Of a stretch of DNA of 64,000 bases, positions 48,601-62,610 are shown piece by piece. This DNA comes from Hemibagrus wyckioides. Its lineage: Eukaryota > Chordata > Actinopteri > Siluriformes > Bagridae. A program made the translations under genes and the position numbers. Location: positions 9,535,401 through 9,599,400 of the forward strand of contig NC_080716.1 of the NCBI RefSeq assembly GCF_019097595.1, given 5' to 3'. The notes under the pieces were generated by a model that was given only the letters and a program-made list of their open reading frames with translations, was not told the DNA's origin and made no database searches. Each line of letters begins with the position of its first letter. Within the stretch, counting starts at the first letter, position 1.

Positions 48601-50938
48601 TATTATCTGGAGGAGTATTGGGCTGACCCAAGGAGATGGAGGGGCAGATGGGGCACGACTGTGCCCCACAAACCTGACTACTACACTACCACCCCCACTC
48701 AGCTCTTCTCTGCATTCTCTGTGTAGTCTCCATCCTCACTTTGTGTTTGCCCAGTGGAGGCCTGGTAGTGTGTGTGTGTGTTAGCAGGGGATCTAAGTGT
48801 TAACCGGGATTCAGACTCAGAACATGTTAGGTAATTAGGAAGAGCTTACAGGGCCATTTCCATGACAGCTGCTCCTACTGCAAACACAGCATTGGCCAGA
48901 GGGAGCCAGCGCATTGTGATCTGTTTTGTGGGAATGACATTGCCAAATACAATAGTCCAGCATGTGTGCTGGGCAGTAGTCAAAGTGCCAGGAGCCTGAA
49001 ACTGGTCTGTCTGTTGCTACACAAACAGGCATTACTACAGTCACTGAAGAATCAACAGCATCCAGAGGATTTGACCACTCTGTTGGCCTTGCACAGTTGT
49101 CTTATTGTGGGATTGAGGTAGCAGGAGAGTTTTGAAGACGTTCCATTTTGCAGCTTATTGTAGTCATCGTACATATGGCCAACATGTTTAGAAGCAAGAT
49201 CCTCTGTGACCTAGGGTTAAAATGAGCTTCTATGGCAGAAAATATGGCGATAAAACAAAGCCCAGCTTTTAGTGTGCTAGACAGAAACCGTATTAGTACT
49301 GTCCAGGCCTCAGTCTTATACAGGACTCAGTTGGAGAGCTGAAGTTAAACGATTGGCTGTAGCACTTGTTCCCATGTGTTAACCATGTTAGAATAACAGT
49401 CCTAGCATGGTCTGTGATTCCAGGTCTCCGGGTGACACCATGGGGCCGAGGGCAAGTGGACTCATGCCTAACTGAGTGTTCGTTCTATATGCTGGTTTTG
49501 GTGAAATCCAGGTCTTTCTTCAGGCCTTGTATATTTTCCTGGCTCCTCTGTGTTTATCCGCAGCCACTCTGTTTGGCGTCCTATCAGAGGTAACTTATTC
49601 TCTTACTCGCTCATACCACAAACCGCCAAGATTGCAAGAAAAGGGAGGTGTAAGATTTTTCCCAGGCCTGTTTATCCCAGCCTTTCTGACTTGTAGCACA
49701 AAGAGCTTGAAACAGTGTCTGCATGTGTGTGTGAGCTCATGTATGTCAGTCACCTCATTTCCAGCTCTCTGAAGTGTGTACACTTGTCTGCTCAGATCAG
49801 ATATACAGATGTGGCCATTGTTGTCAAGTTTTTTGGCAATATATCGTATCCCTGTACCCATCCTGGCTATTCTGACTATGGTTATCTGTGCAGGAATAAA
49901 TTGTCCTTAAGCCAAAGCAGCCGTTTATGCGGTTGAAGTAACAGAGCATGTCCTAAGTCTTATATAAAACCCCTTCATTAAAGATGCCTAGCTCATCAAT
50001 GTTCCCTGGTAGGTTCCCTCTATGTACTGCTGTGCTCTGTACTTGCCTCCTAACAAGCCACTATTATTTTACCGTACCTCCTTAAATGCACCATCGGTAA
50101 ATCATTGTTTCTATGAGCCAGCATCATCTAAAAAGGGGTGCAATTAAGTCACTGTAACCTGAAAATCAATGTTTTTAAGAAATCTGGCACATATAAACAG
50201 CAATATCATTACTTGTGCACACACGTGCACAAACACACACATGCACAAACCTCCTGGAGAGTGAGCGGCACTCCCCTATGCCACAGCAGATGTTTTTCAT
50301 GTGGTTCTTTGCTCTCCCTAATAGCCTTCCTGGTCTGTGGCCTTGATGCCGTGTGTGTGTTTTCCTAGCCAGAGCCAGGCAGGGGAGTTTGTGTGTGTGT
50401 GTGTGTCGGCAGAAGTAGAATAAGAATTCCTTCAGGCCTCAGTGTCAAACAATACAAACATGATCTCTATATTTGGAGAGAAGCTGCGCACCACTTGATG
50501 TGGGCCAAAAAGGGTGCTCACCATGCTATCATTTAGAAGCACGGACTTGGAATGATAAATTAAAAACCTCTCAGTGTCTTGCCTTTCCTCTCAGTCATGT
50601 TCATTAGAGCATGGGTCATGGGTACCTCATTTCTCCTGGCTTGGTCCTGCCATGTGTGTGTGGAGGGCTTGCACTTGATGGCTTCTGGCTATGCCCCCCA
50701 CCCCTTTTCTCTCTCTTTCTCCGTGCTCCCCACGCCCTCCCCTGGCTGCCCTTCTGCTTGGCATCTGTTAAGCTGCTAAAGAGAAAGCTGTGTGGTGAAA
50801 CCGGTGCGTCTTGCTGGGTGGATTTGAACAAGCACATGCCTGTTCTACCTCGGTGGCCTATGAAATGAGAAAATCAGCCACTGTGATGCCGACGGGAGCA
50901 GGGCTTGGGTGATAAATCTGTGAGGAGGACTTTTTGCA

Positions 50939-50989
50939 TGTGTGTGTGTGTGGGTGTGTGTCTTGTATGTGCATACTTGTATGTGTGTC

Positions 50990-51044
<55 letters not shown>
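50939..51044. repeat. (GT)n(GA)n compound microsatellite
   Basis: Interrupted GT array to about 51,009, then about 17 GA units. Confidence 0.96.
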
Positions 51045-51737
51045 TGCAGAGAAGCAGTTCCAAGATTTAAGGATTTGATTTCACACCAGCAAAGATCTGC
51101 ATCTGGAAAGCCATCACCCTAAATGCACATCACATTAAAACATGTATGAGTTCATTCTTCCTCCTTGATCATCTGCCTTTCTGTCGTTCTTCAAATATTC
51201 AATAATTCATTACCTCCTGTGAAACAGAGAGGGTCAATTCACACATGCAAAATACTTGAATTCTGTCGCAGTGCCTTGACACTAAGAACAAAAAGATTTT
51301 CAAGTTTTCCAAAGTGTTCACAAGCACACAATCTCTATTAGATCAGTGAGATGTCAAGATCTGTATCTGTGCTTTAATGTTGCTGTTTAGACTGGGAGGT
51401 AATTCAATCTCCTCCTTTGACATTGTTGTCTTTACGGGGAGAGCATTCCGCTGGTTAATGACACCCACAGCAGCTGACCTCGGTTTGGTGCGTCAGTCTG
51501 ATGGAGGAAGACCAAACCATGATATCAGCCCTCTTATTGAAGATGGCTACTGTTAAATGTCATGGTAGGGCTGATAGGATCTGATCTGTGGATAGGGGAA
51601 AAGGAAGAGAGGTTCTTTCATCTTCTTGCATCTGCTATCATCCTCAAAACAGCGGGGGCTGAAGCAGGGGGGAACACCTGTGTATGTAGTGCACTTTCTG
51701 CATCCTTTAGGTCCAAACATGAGGGTAAATGAAGGAG

Positions 51738-51738
<1 letters not shown>

Positions 51739-51772
<34 letters not shown>
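51739..51772. repeat. (GT)n microsatellite
   Basis: Seventeen perfect GT units, the longest uninterrupted GT array in the second half. Confidence 0.97.
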
Positions 51773-51773
<1 letters not shown>

Positions 51774-54700
51774 ACACTTAGTTAAAGAGATAGAATGCTA
51801 GAGAATTGTTAGATGACAGGATTTCACCATGAACTGTTCTCAGTTCTTTTACTATGTGTAAAGGTAAAAAATAGTCAACCATTCTCAATAACAAAAAGCC
51901 AAAGGTCACAGGCAGAAATGATCTCTCCTGCGCGTGTTTGTCCCTACAGTGGATAGGTTTATGATGTGTCGCTGGCTTCCTGCTCTCCACATTGTTAACC
52001 TCCAGCAGATAGGGCTTAACTGTCACGAGGCTTAAAGCATGTGCTCCCACCTACTTTCTTACAGTGGCATACAAATCACGGTTTGATCTGAACCTTGATC
52101 CTGTCTTAGCACACAAAAATGAGAGCTTATCTAAATTTATATCTGTAATGAAAACAGATAGATAAATAAATAAGCATCTATGGTCACAGCTGCATGAAAA
52201 GGATTAAAACCCTCAGAGGTGCTGTAAGTCATGCTCGGAACCCACACGTGCAGGAATGGGAGCTGTTTTAAGAGACTCGACCTTCCTGTTGCCCCTTACT
52301 CATGTGTATTAGCCAGAAGTCTGAGGAAGCACGACTTCCCAATATGCCTCATTCATAGGCCTTGTGGGAGCCTGAACAAATCTAGGATGGGTAACCTCTG
52401 TCTAAACAGCCTGACATCAGCTATGGCCTGATCTCCAGTCCTGCATCCATTCATCCCTGCTTCCCGCTTCCTCTTCCTGGCGCCCTCGTGTTGTGACTCA
52501 CGACAAATCCTCCAATTTGCTCAGCTGTGTGAAAAGCCAAGGGGGCATCGATATCATGCCATTTCCAACTGATCAGTCCCCGCTCTCGGGTTTCACAGGG
52601 CTGGAGAGGAGTGCGGAAGAGAACAGTTTCACACTCCTGCTGTACACCAATCCTATCCTGCTTATTGATCTAGGTCTGACTAACACTTGTCTACCAGTGA
52701 GTGGCTAGTGTGTAGATGCGTATGCAATAATACTTATTTTCCTCAATAATTAGTGAGGATTGAAAGAATTGTTTTGAGTCTATTAACAGTATGATAACAT
52801 TTAATAGAAATATTAAGAGCCTGGCATTGCCAATATACTGAAATGCAAGAGACTCCACCCTTAATCAATGTGAGGAGAGAAGAGGATGCTGTCTCAGCAG
52901 GAAGGGGATCTTACCATTGATTAGTTGAACTTCCTAGGTTAGCTCTCATGGCTTGGTGACAGGTGCAGCAGGAAGGCCTAACACACCACACACACACTTA
53001 CAGAAACACCTACAAACTGGTTTCCTTAAAATTCACCAGTATGATCTGCTTGACTCGGTATTACAGCATCACAATACTCTCTCAATGGTTTTCTAGAAGA
53101 CCATGGAAAACATGCACCATCCTCCCATTTAAAAGTTCTCCAGTCACCCCTGTCCTTTTAAATAAAGCTTCACCATTCCCACCATGGTGGATCCCTTAAA
53201 ACCTGATCCTTGCTGATTTTCAGGCCTGCCTGATCGATTTCCCTGGGTGAAAATAAGAGGATACGAAAGCATGTTAGACTCTCTGGAATCAGATCCAATC
53301 CATTAGAGGGATCAATACGCTGAAGGCAAAAGGGAGAAAAAAGAGCCCTGAGTGTTGACAAAACCAAATAAATATAGATGCGCGAGAGAGCAGAAATTAG
53401 ATTACTGTCAAAGAATCTAAGCACAACACTTTTAACCCCTAACCTAACAATCTGTGTTTACACCACAGTGCAAGGGCACGGGAGGGCACGCGGTAACAGA
53501 CACAAACACGCAGGCAGTGTGCGGCCTCACACAGTGAAAACACACAGAGCAGGGCTTCAATAACTGAAACCACACAGCGGTGCTAGCCATTGACTGCACA
53601 ATAGGAAAAAATGCATTGTATTTTTTTTTCAGCTGTTACAGTCTGTTAAATATATTGGTACATTGTATGATATCTTAAAAGTTTTTTATACGCTGTTTTA
53701 TCTAAACCACAAAATCTTTTTCAAAATGCAATTTCAAAACCCACATACTAACATGTTTTCTCTTTTTCTTTTTCCATGCTTGGCTCATCCTACCATCACG
53801 GTTCTCTGCTTTTAGGTAAGTAAAGTTTTTAACACGATTTTTCACAAGCATAGGCTTATACATGTTTTAGTGCAGATATTAAAGCAGACTGTAAAGCAGT
53901 ACCCCACCCCCAGCCAGCCTTTTCATAAATATGAGGAGATTAATCAAACACAGCAGGTTCATTATTTTGCTGGTTGTTTCCGTGTCCAGACCACATGCTT
54001 TCACTGACATTCCACTGGCTCCACGTGCTTGGTGAAGCAGATCTGCCAATTATTACCACGCTGGCGACAGCCACACATAGCTACAGCATGTAACATTTTT
54101 AAAGTGTTAGCAGTGGCAGAGAAAGCGACCTGTTGGAATGCAGACACTCTACCCACACCCCACAACTCCCATAATCCCCCTCATAATGGACTGGCAGCAA
54201 TGCCCAGGGTCTGCTCTCCAGATGGAGCCCCTGTATGGTAAAGAACTGGCACTAGCCCTGCCCAAACCCCCACCACTCTCGCACTCCCAGACACATCCGC
54301 CCACAGATGGGACACACACACACACAGACATATGTATACACAAACATACCCACCCACCTCCACCTCAGCCCCTATTTATAATAAAAGTGGTTACAACATC
54401 TTAGTTAAGATCAGGAATCCTGGCCAGCTTGCCGCAATGCATGAAACAGGTTATACGCTTTCTCTCACCTCGCCACCTAATGCTTTCTTTGCCCTTCACC
54501 TTCTAGCCAGGGAGAAGCTTCTCCATGCTGCCTCTTTTCCTCCTCCTCCTCCTCCTTCCCGGCTCTTTCTGGCTCTCCCCCTGATGCGGAGGAGGCCGAT
54601 GTGCCACTCAGGTGATTCCCATTGATTTCCGCTCCACGATCGTGTCCTCTCCAGGTGTAAACGTGGCGGGTTGAGTCGATGGCACTTGACTGATCAGACA

Positions 54701-55239
54701 TCTGTGGCAGCAGGACCACTCAATAGCCCTTTCTACAGAGGAAGGCTAGAGATCCATGGCTGTAAAAGAATGAAAGATTAGAATGAATGAAGAGGCCTTT
54801 CGCATTTGCAACATAGGTCCACTTAGCAATGTGAATGGAATCTCTTTTTTGGCAATATCCTTGTAAAGCTTTCTTTACGTCATTTGAATAGCAATCATTC
54901 GTTCGATTTGCTTTAGTCCAAGTGTTCTAGTCAGTTGCTTCACAAGTATCAAAGTTATTCTTTTATTTTCTTCAGTTATTTTCCAAAAGCATTTTTTGTA
55001 CTTTTACTCAATAACATGCAATTTATGGTTTTCTTCTAGCGTTTCAAAACCAAAAAGATCACTTCCCCCAAACAATAGTTGTAAAAAAGCTAAATCTCCA
55101 AAATATATACATTCTCTAATTACATGCTTAAAATCTTACAGTCCTGTGAAGAGATGTGTGCTTTTCTAGAGCGTGCAAGCATATAGACCCATGAACCTGG
55201 CAATGGGCTCCAGCATCATGCCATGAGCTTCGGCTGCAC

Positions 55240-55460
55240 TCATGCACTCTTTTAACTGCTAATTGGCGTGAGCAAAACTCACGAGAATGAATAAAGGTGG
55301 GAGGCTATTCAGCGTTCGATAATCATTGAGCCAAGTAATAGTTCTCAGTGTTTTAGGAGCAATATTATTACCATGTAACGAACGGACTGATTACTTTATT
55401 AGACCCTTCAAATCATTCTGCTATCGCTTACCAAACCGACCTCAGAGACCCTACCCTCAG
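55240..55460. promoter_or_regulatory. Candidate enhancer in intron 2
   Basis: Complex block with GCTAATTGGCG, GATAATCATTGAG, CAAGTAATAG, AATATTATTACC and CTGATTACTTTATTAG. The homeodomain words are dense and no tandem repeats are present. Confidence 0.35.
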
Positions 55461-56699
55461 CATCACCCCTCTCGTGGTGCACCCCATGAAGAAATCAAAT
55501 TATGGGCACTGCATGTTTAAATCATGGACCCTGTACCCTGAGTGACATAAAAAATGACTACGGGGGGGTTACACAGAGTTCAGGTCGGATAATGAAACGG
55601 CCATGGAGGTAATAGAGAGAGAAGAGGTGTTCTGAATGTGGGGGGAGGCAGCAGGAGGGGTTAATAAAGGGGGTTCATTTAGAGGGTATCTCCTTACTAT
55701 GACCCGCTTCGTATCCTCTCCATTTTAGCTTCTCTTCTCATTCAGAGTCCCACTTTTCCCAGTGACGGACTGCCCCAATGGATTGAAAGTATACTTTTAT
55801 TTAAGTCATCATTGTCAAGGCATGCACTGAGCTAGATCCCATAAATTCAACATTATTTACCAGCTGTTCGTTGTCTGCGAATCAAAAAAGGTCCTCCTCC
55901 TTCTTCTGTTCTCCTAATCCATGTTGTTAGCAACATAATACTTGTAATTTGACAGCTTCATCCTGCTTGCTCTTGTTGGCATAGTTAGCTGCTGCTGACT
56001 GAGATTAAGCTAACTCTGATCAGATGGTCCGTTTCCGAAGAGACTAATTCAAGTGTCAGTTTCAGTCATAACAGGCGTGCCTGAGTTTGGCTTTTGGAGA
56101 CAGTTAATTCAGTCTGAATTCCTGCCACGGGAAAACGCAGATGGTGGTGGAGGTTTCGCAGGTGCACTTCCCCATCTGACACCTGTCAAATGTTTACGGC
56201 TCAATCCAGCATGTTCCACAGCAAGCTTCCTTCTCATTACTAAATACCTCTGCCCTCTGTCTCCGGTTGTTCGTCCCACAGAAAGCAAGAATATATCACC
56301 TTTGACCTTAGGTCTGTCACCCTACTACCTGTTTGCATTAACCTCATTTTCTGGCCAAAAGGAAGGTCAAAACTGCAGGACTACCTCAGTGTGTTTGACA
56401 TGACACAAATATTTTCGTAATTTGAATTAGGCAGAATGTCATTTTTAAATATCTTATGTACAAAAAGCATAGCATAATTATTATTATCTTATTAACTATC
56501 TATCCTCAAATATGTTTTCATGTGTTATTTAGTGATTGAAAGCCAAAATAGCCATTTTTACTAACTTGCACCACTTCAGAACATCATTTGTCATTTCAAT
56601 CACTCAGTCCTTTTGACCTTGAGCCTCACATCCCCCAAACAAAAAAACAAGGGTTTAAATTCTTCCAGCCTCTGTGACCAAGTGAGAAATAAAAAGCGG

Positions 56700-56960
56700 A
56701 TTACAGACGCTTCCAGCAAGCCGTTGTTGACCGTCTTTTACGAAGAATGCCACTGATGTCTTCATTTAGAGCCCATCCCTGTGGCGTAGCTCTACTGGGG
56801 AGTCAGCAGCCCAAGCAGCAGCCGGGTGATTAGTAGTAAAATTTTAATGGGGATCCATACATATGTCTAGCTGTCATTTTTATGAGGACGTTTATACAGC
56901 AGCCTCCGTCATCATCGGGCCCAGTCGGCCAAGACCCGGGAGCAAGGCTGAGCACTGAGC
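56700..56960. promoter_or_regulatory. Candidate enhancer in intron 2
   Basis: Non-repetitive block with GGGTGATTAGTAG, AAAATTTTAATGG, CTGTCATTTTTATGAGGACG and CpGs in the second half. Confidence 0.3.
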
Positions 56961-58198
56961 ACGCATCCTACTGACACACACATCTTATGGCCTGTCCTGG
57001 AGGGAGTAGGAAAGGGTGGAAGACAGAGTAGGGGAGGGGAAGGGCCTGTTTTATGCCGTTAAAGAGCAGCCCTAGCTTTTAGAGTAATGGGATAGCAGGG
57101 ATTTGGGTGCAGTTGGAGCCAGTCTGATATGATATTTATTGGCTCTGGTCCACTGGGAACACTGAGCTTAATGTGGCTCCCATAAGAGGGGTCCAAGGTT
57201 CCCTCCTCAGAAGTATTTACAGTAGGTCCCCAAGCCATTGCAATTAATACACTTAATCATGTAACCAACCCTTGGCTTTTTTAACATGTCCTATTATGGC
57301 TCGTGGTGAAAAAGCATTGGCGTGGCTCTGAACAACTATTCAAACATGCAGTATCAAAGATTTTGGCATCCTAGAACCACATCATTAGTCACTGTGTGAT
57401 AACAGTCTCATCTAGAAGAACAAGTGGTCTTACAGGGTCTGTGGTGATTATATCAGTATTGGCACGTGTTCACTACTGATCAGAGATGGGATGAAGAGGG
57501 AAAGTCCGTAAGTGTAGACCATAAAGACCTTAAGTTCATGCCTTAACTGGCATGGGTGGATGCTATCTGAGCTCAAGTGTAGGGTCTCGCACCGTATCCC
57601 CTTATAGAGTAAATAAATACAGTCAGGAGGTCAGAAAGGCAAAGGGCTTAGAAAGGTGAGGCTACTAGGGGGATCGATACATAGGCAGGCTGAGGGGTGA
57701 ACATTTCCTCCACTAACAAGTGTGCTAACATAGTTAGAGGCTGGTCACACCTGCGCCGGGCTGAGGAGTTGACTAATGTTGTATAACGAGAAAGGACGAG
57801 ACCGAGGAGAGTCCTTTATCCCAACCAGAGAAGCAGACCTACCCATTACAAGGCTTCCATTTTGGCCCCTAACACAATTAACACCACTGAGTGAGGGGTT
57901 AAGACAAGGTTGCTGCTGGTGTAGCTACAGCCCGGGGCCCGGGCATCGAAGGAGGAAAATCGGCCTGGAATTGAATCACATGAGGGGACAGAGGTGATGG
58001 TTCCCTGAGGAGAACTGAGTACATGGAACTAGAGTAAGACAGGCTAGGTCATCGCAAGAAACACTTGCTGGACTTCTATCCGAACACACCGTACACTAAT
58101 ACACATAGTCTCATCATAATTTACTGACTGCACTTAAATCCACATACATCAACTAACAGAGGCCTCAACTGGATTTAGAAGCATCCTATTAGTACAGC

Positions 58199-58215
58199 AT
58201 ATATATATATATATA
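58199..58215. repeat. (AT)n microsatellite
   Basis: Eight AT units. Confidence 0.93.
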
Positions 58216-58489
58216 GTAAGTCAAGCTAACTGGACATTCAAATTGACTTGAATGATTTGAAACATTTAAAAATATAGTTTTCATATCCTCGATATAGCCA
58301 CAACAGGGAGCCATACTTGGGAAGGTGACAGATGTAGTAATTGTCATGATTGGCTTTTCTTTCAACTGGATTACAGTAAAAACGGCATAGTAGATGATCA
58401 GATGGTGCATTCAATACAACCCCCCTGCTATTACCCAATAATTCTTATCGCCACACTTCTCGAGCAGAGTCTTCACTGTGATAAGTGAA

Positions 58490-58700
58490 CATTGGTCTGC
58501 TTTATGGCTGATAATCTCAGACAGCCAGATATGATCAGAGGCTTTGGGGGCCACTGACCACTTATACCAGGCAAGGCCCTTTCAGCGGCGTAATAACCAG
58601 CAATTGCGCAGCTCGCATCTATCAGCGCACATATCGACCTGGCACGGCTCTGGCCACAGATGCTGGGCCTATTAGCCCCCTTTTGTTTGTTTTGAATGAG
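58490..58700. promoter_or_regulatory. Candidate enhancer in intron 2
   Basis: Contains GGCTGATAATCTC, GGCGTAATAACC, AGCAATTGCGC, a run of CpGs (TCGCATCTATCAGCGC) and TTAGCCCCC. No simple repeats. Confidence 0.32.
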
Positions 58701-59290
58701 AATAGAAAAGGAATTGGCTCATTTTTGATCTTATTGTCGGTAACTCGACCTCCCTGGTGGCCAAGACCAAAACCAATTCTAATCTGGTTAGGGAGGCATA
58801 GCTAGCTTTTCTAAGGCTTTTTAAGAGACAAAAATATGGTGACAGATAATAACATAAACGGGGAAAGCTTTTGGGCCTGCCAACCGCAGCTATAGATCCC
58901 CCCTCCATACCTCTGTGGCTCCATCCAGGGCATTAGAGCAACTAGGATTGGATTGGAATTTATGGCAGACGTAAGTGCGTTTGATTGATAGGACTGTTTA
59001 AGAGCAGTCTACATGGCCATTTATTTAATTTCTAAAGAGCAAATGAGTAGATCCGGAAACCTGCTGCATACAGCTACAGACTTGGTGACGGAAAACCGAC
59101 AGCTCCTCTTTCCTGCCAGAATGGACAGAAAGACAAATAAGCAGTAAATACAACTTTGTGTTATTCCCCAGTATAGGGCTGTTTGTTGGTAATGTTGGTA
59201 GGCAATTTAATGTAAAATTATATTTTTAAATCTGATAATCTGTTTTTTCTGTTCTGAATTGTTTACCGGGACTATTTGTTTATGCGGGAA

Positions 59291-59330
59291 TGTGTGTGTG
59301 TGTGTGTGTGTGTGAGTGCGTGTGTGTGTG
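59291..59330. repeat. (GT)n microsatellite
   Basis: Two GT runs split by GAGTGCG. Confidence 0.95.
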
Positions 59331-59582
59331 AGTGATGTGTGTGAGGCCAGTGCACAAGTGTACTCCAGCCTGTGGCTAGGAGAGAAACTCAATCTGCTTA
59401 TAGCTACATCCTGTGTCCTTCATAACCCCAGTGAAACGAGGTGCTTTGACCTCTGTAATATCACTGGACTCCGATGACAGCTATGAGTGTGTGTGTGTAC
59501 ATTCTTCTGCTGTGCCCCAAATATGCAGCTATATATTATGCTATGCAATGTATTATTTCACCTTCAGTTTGGCTCACTTAGT

Positions 59583-59630
59583 CACACACACACATACACA
59601 TACCCACACACACACACACACACACACACA
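59583..59630. repeat. (CA)n microsatellite
   Basis: CA array with TA interruptions at its 5' end, then about 12 perfect units. It lies about 250 bases from the GT array, in inverted orientation to it. Confidence 0.96.
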
Positions 59631-59689
59631 GTATGTGATAAGTACCTATGAGTAATAGCCTCACTCTGGCAGGCAGCTGCTGGCTCTTG

Positions 59690-60240
59690 TTTACATGCTA
59701 AGTGATTACCCTAATTTTGCAAGCAGTCTGATAAATAGTCTGCCCCTGTGACAGCCTCCATGAGAACCATGGCGATAAATACCGTCTTGATTATTCAATA
59801 AATAACCCATAATTCGACATTGATTGGGCTGTGAATGTGATGTTGGGGGGGTGTATTGACCTTTGTGGTCAGTACTATACTGACCACTGGTCACTAAGGT
59901 CAGATCTTTCCACTCGATGTCCACTCCGGTCCCTGCTGATTTGATTTGTAAAGAATGCACTCTTTCGGTCTCTCATTTATTGGCGAATCCAAGCGGACCC
60001 CACTCCATCCCCCCAATGACTGCTACTTAATAACTTTTACAATTATCCCGTGGCTAGCAATGAGCATATTAGGGTGGTGGGCTTAGCATGAGGTGTATTG
60101 AAATCAATGCAAACGGCTTTGTTGGCCTCTTGAATAATGTTCATTTTTGGAAGCCGCACTCATTGAGGCTGAGCCCTGATCCACTTAGCATGGTTAGTCC
60201 TTTTCCAATTGTGTATCATTTTTCCCTCTCATAGCCATCG
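59690..60240. promoter_or_regulatory. Candidate enhancer with paired nuclear-receptor half-sites
   Basis: Some 550 bases of complex sequence. TGACCTT (59,857-59,863) and AAGGTCA (59,896-59,902) are opposite-strand receptor half-sites. They flank a perfect 10-base inverted repeat at 59,865-59,887. Homeodomain words (TTGATTATTCAATAAATAACCC, split by eye) occur upstream. Confidence 0.35.
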
Positions 60241-60529
60241 GTGGCCACTGATGCAGTTATTGGAGTCTTCCTGCTCTAGTTATTGGACTATTGATCCTCG
60301 AATGTTTTGCCTTCTGTCCGTTTGCTTTTCATTTATATGCAGATGCCCTTGCACAGGGCAGCTTGGAGTCCTCCCTTTTCCAGCTGTCTGTCAAACTCTC
60401 ACTCCTCCTCCTTTGTGACATCACTCATCTGTGATGGGTCAGCCATGGGTGTCTGTGAGAAAGAGACAGACTCATCTATCTATAAGAAAAACCTGGGCTG
60501 AAAAAAGGCTCCTTTTTCAGCAAGCTGGC

Positions 60530-60970
60530 AAATGGGTTTTCCCCCAGCAGATACATTGCTGCGCTGGCTTTTGCCTATTAAATACCTAGCCTCAATTGCC
60601 CATTATTTCCCCCAATAAAACTGCTGCAGACTGTGCGATTTCTGTTCCCCCTGCCGCTCCCCTCCTCGTCTTTTGTTTCGGAAAACATGCTTCAGATGCG
60701 ACTAAAAAAGGGGCCCTTAATGAAGTGAACCGTTTGATGTTTCGAAATAAGAAGCAGACCTGGGGCCTCCATGCTCGGCTCAGCAAACGCGGCGGTTGAT
60801 CATAGGTGTGGAAAGCCAATCTTTAAAAAAGGCTGGAGGGAAAAAATGTTGCTTGTCCTGCCAACTGGACCTAGTTGCCCCAACACCACTGCTACCACCC
60901 CTCCGCCCTTACCCCGGGCTATTGGCAGCACTTGTATTATTCAATTACTGAGAGCTACAGGAAACACAGG
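60530..60970. promoter_or_regulatory. Candidate regulatory block in intron 2
   Basis: Complex sequence without microsatellites, with CCCAATAAAAC, CCTCAATTGCC and TTATTCAATTACTGAG. Composition-based only. Confidence 0.25.
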
Positions 60971-61289
60971 ATCACTTTGTGAGTTTCATGCCCCAATAAA
61001 TAAGATTATATGGACAGAAAAGAAGTAAACCTGTGTTAGGGATCTCCTAACTGGTCAGACTGAAAGGAGTGTGCACTCGTTCCAAATAGGGTATAGCTAG
61101 CATGTATCTGTAATTCACAGGCTTATGTTAACTCATACAGGTGTAACTGAGTGGAAGAGCAATAGACACACTCTGCTGCTTCCTGTCTCTTTGGGAAGGA
61201 GAAGAAAAGCTGATGTAGAAAAAAAGAGATGAGAGAGAGAGAGAGAGAGGGAGCAAACGTAGCTTGAGAGGGGGTCAAAATGATGATTT

Positions 61290-61530
61290 AGGACCATGGT
61301 CATTATGCCTCACTTTTGTGTGTTAGGAGAAAATCATTCTATTCATAATTCATTCCCTCAATTACTATTAATAAAGAGGTATTTCAGCAAGGGAGAATGG
61401 CAGAGGACAATTACATGTAACATGGCATTAGCGTTTCTATTTGAACACTGCCAACCCCAATTCCTCACCCGAGCAATAAGAGGGGATGATCCCACTGGAC
61501 TTTTTCATGGAATTATTGTATGTATATGAT
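61290..61530. promoter_or_regulatory. Candidate enhancer in intron 2
   Basis: AT-balanced complex block with CTATTCATAATTCATTC, CTCAATTACTATTAATAAAG, GGACAATTACATG and GGCATTAGCG. It starts about 40 bases after a GA-rich tract. Confidence 0.33.
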
Positions 61531-61909
61531 ATTCTAATTTATTAGCCTCTGTGTAATGTATTCGCTCGGTTAATTGAGCACATTGGAGAGTAAAGACCAA
61601 GGGACGGAAAATGGAGGAAGGGCTGACACTATTTAGAGTGCAAGTTATGAACGAGAGGCTGGATGTGAGTTGATGGGGATGAGAATATGTGTGGGAGTAA
61701 TAATTACTGATCATGATGGGCTCCTTCATAAGTCAAGGAGAAGATGGTTGTCTCTGCTCCTAAGAGGGAGAGAAAGAGAGAGACAGGCTGTATTTCACAG
61801 CACTCATTTCCCAGTTCCTGGCTTGCTAAAGGACTGGTACACTTGGCACACCTTGTAGAGCTCCATTACATGCACACACACATGCACACACACCTGGCTG
61901 CTCTGCCTG

Positions 61910-62130
61910 CACCTGGGCGTTCGGTCCCACCTCAGGGAGCCACCTCATTACAATAGTGCCAGGCCTTCTGAAAGGCTGCTGGCCTAGCGAGGGTGGAGAG
62001 GCATACCTCTTTCACAAAGAGTGATAATTGATTAAAGAAAGAAGGAGATTGTAAAGAGCTTGTAAAAGCGCTCAGCGTTTCAGACACCGCTGAGATTATC
62101 AGGTATGGCGCCACGTGCCTTTTCTCAAGG
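61910..62130. promoter_or_regulatory. Candidate enhancer in intron 2
   Basis: Contains CCTCATTACAATAG, GTGATAATTGATTAAAG, GAGATTATCAGG and CpG words ending in a CACGTG E-box at 62,112-62,117. Confidence 0.32.
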
Positions 62131-62285
62131 CTACAACTCTAATAGGTGGTTTGCTCAAGCTTCTCCTTTTTCTAGGGAAAGGTTTTATAGCCTCTTTGTA
62201 TAAAAAGAAGAAGAAAACATATCACATGCCCATAAAAGTCTCCAGATTGACAGCTTTGTATACTACACCAGAGATGAGATTAAAA

Positions 62286-62311
62286 AAAATAATAATAATA
62301 ATCATAATAAA
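62286..62311. repeat. Imperfect (AAT)n repeat
   Basis: Short AAT run after poly-A, with one C interruption. Confidence 0.85.
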
Positions 62312-62551
62312 GACGTTAATGATCTCAATCTACTGCCAATGTATACTACATCCAGCAGCTCAGGCTTACGTCTTCATGCCAGCCATACTCACTTCACTCG
62401 CTCTTTCAACTCTCACTGAGATGTAATTTCCACTGACCATGATATAACTCCTGCTGTATTTCAAAGATCACAAAAACAGTTTACACACTCAGTAAATTTT
62501 AGTCCATATATGAACACCCATTTCCATTTCTGATCAGTTATCCAATCACAG

Positions 62552-62552
<1 letters not shown>

Positions 62553-62591
<39 letters not shown>

Positions 62592-62610
62592 TGCTCTCTT
62601 TCTCTCTCTT
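62553..62610. repeat. (CT)n microsatellite
   Basis: About 14 perfect CT units, then imperfect CT/TTC sequence. Confidence 0.95.

Noticed and set aside
61910..62130. Hoped-for next RNF220 exon in the last part of the window
   Set aside because: No acceptor followed by the expected Cys-Lys-Lys and CPICQ-like codons was recognised here or elsewhere after 15,393. The block is better explained as a non-coding element.
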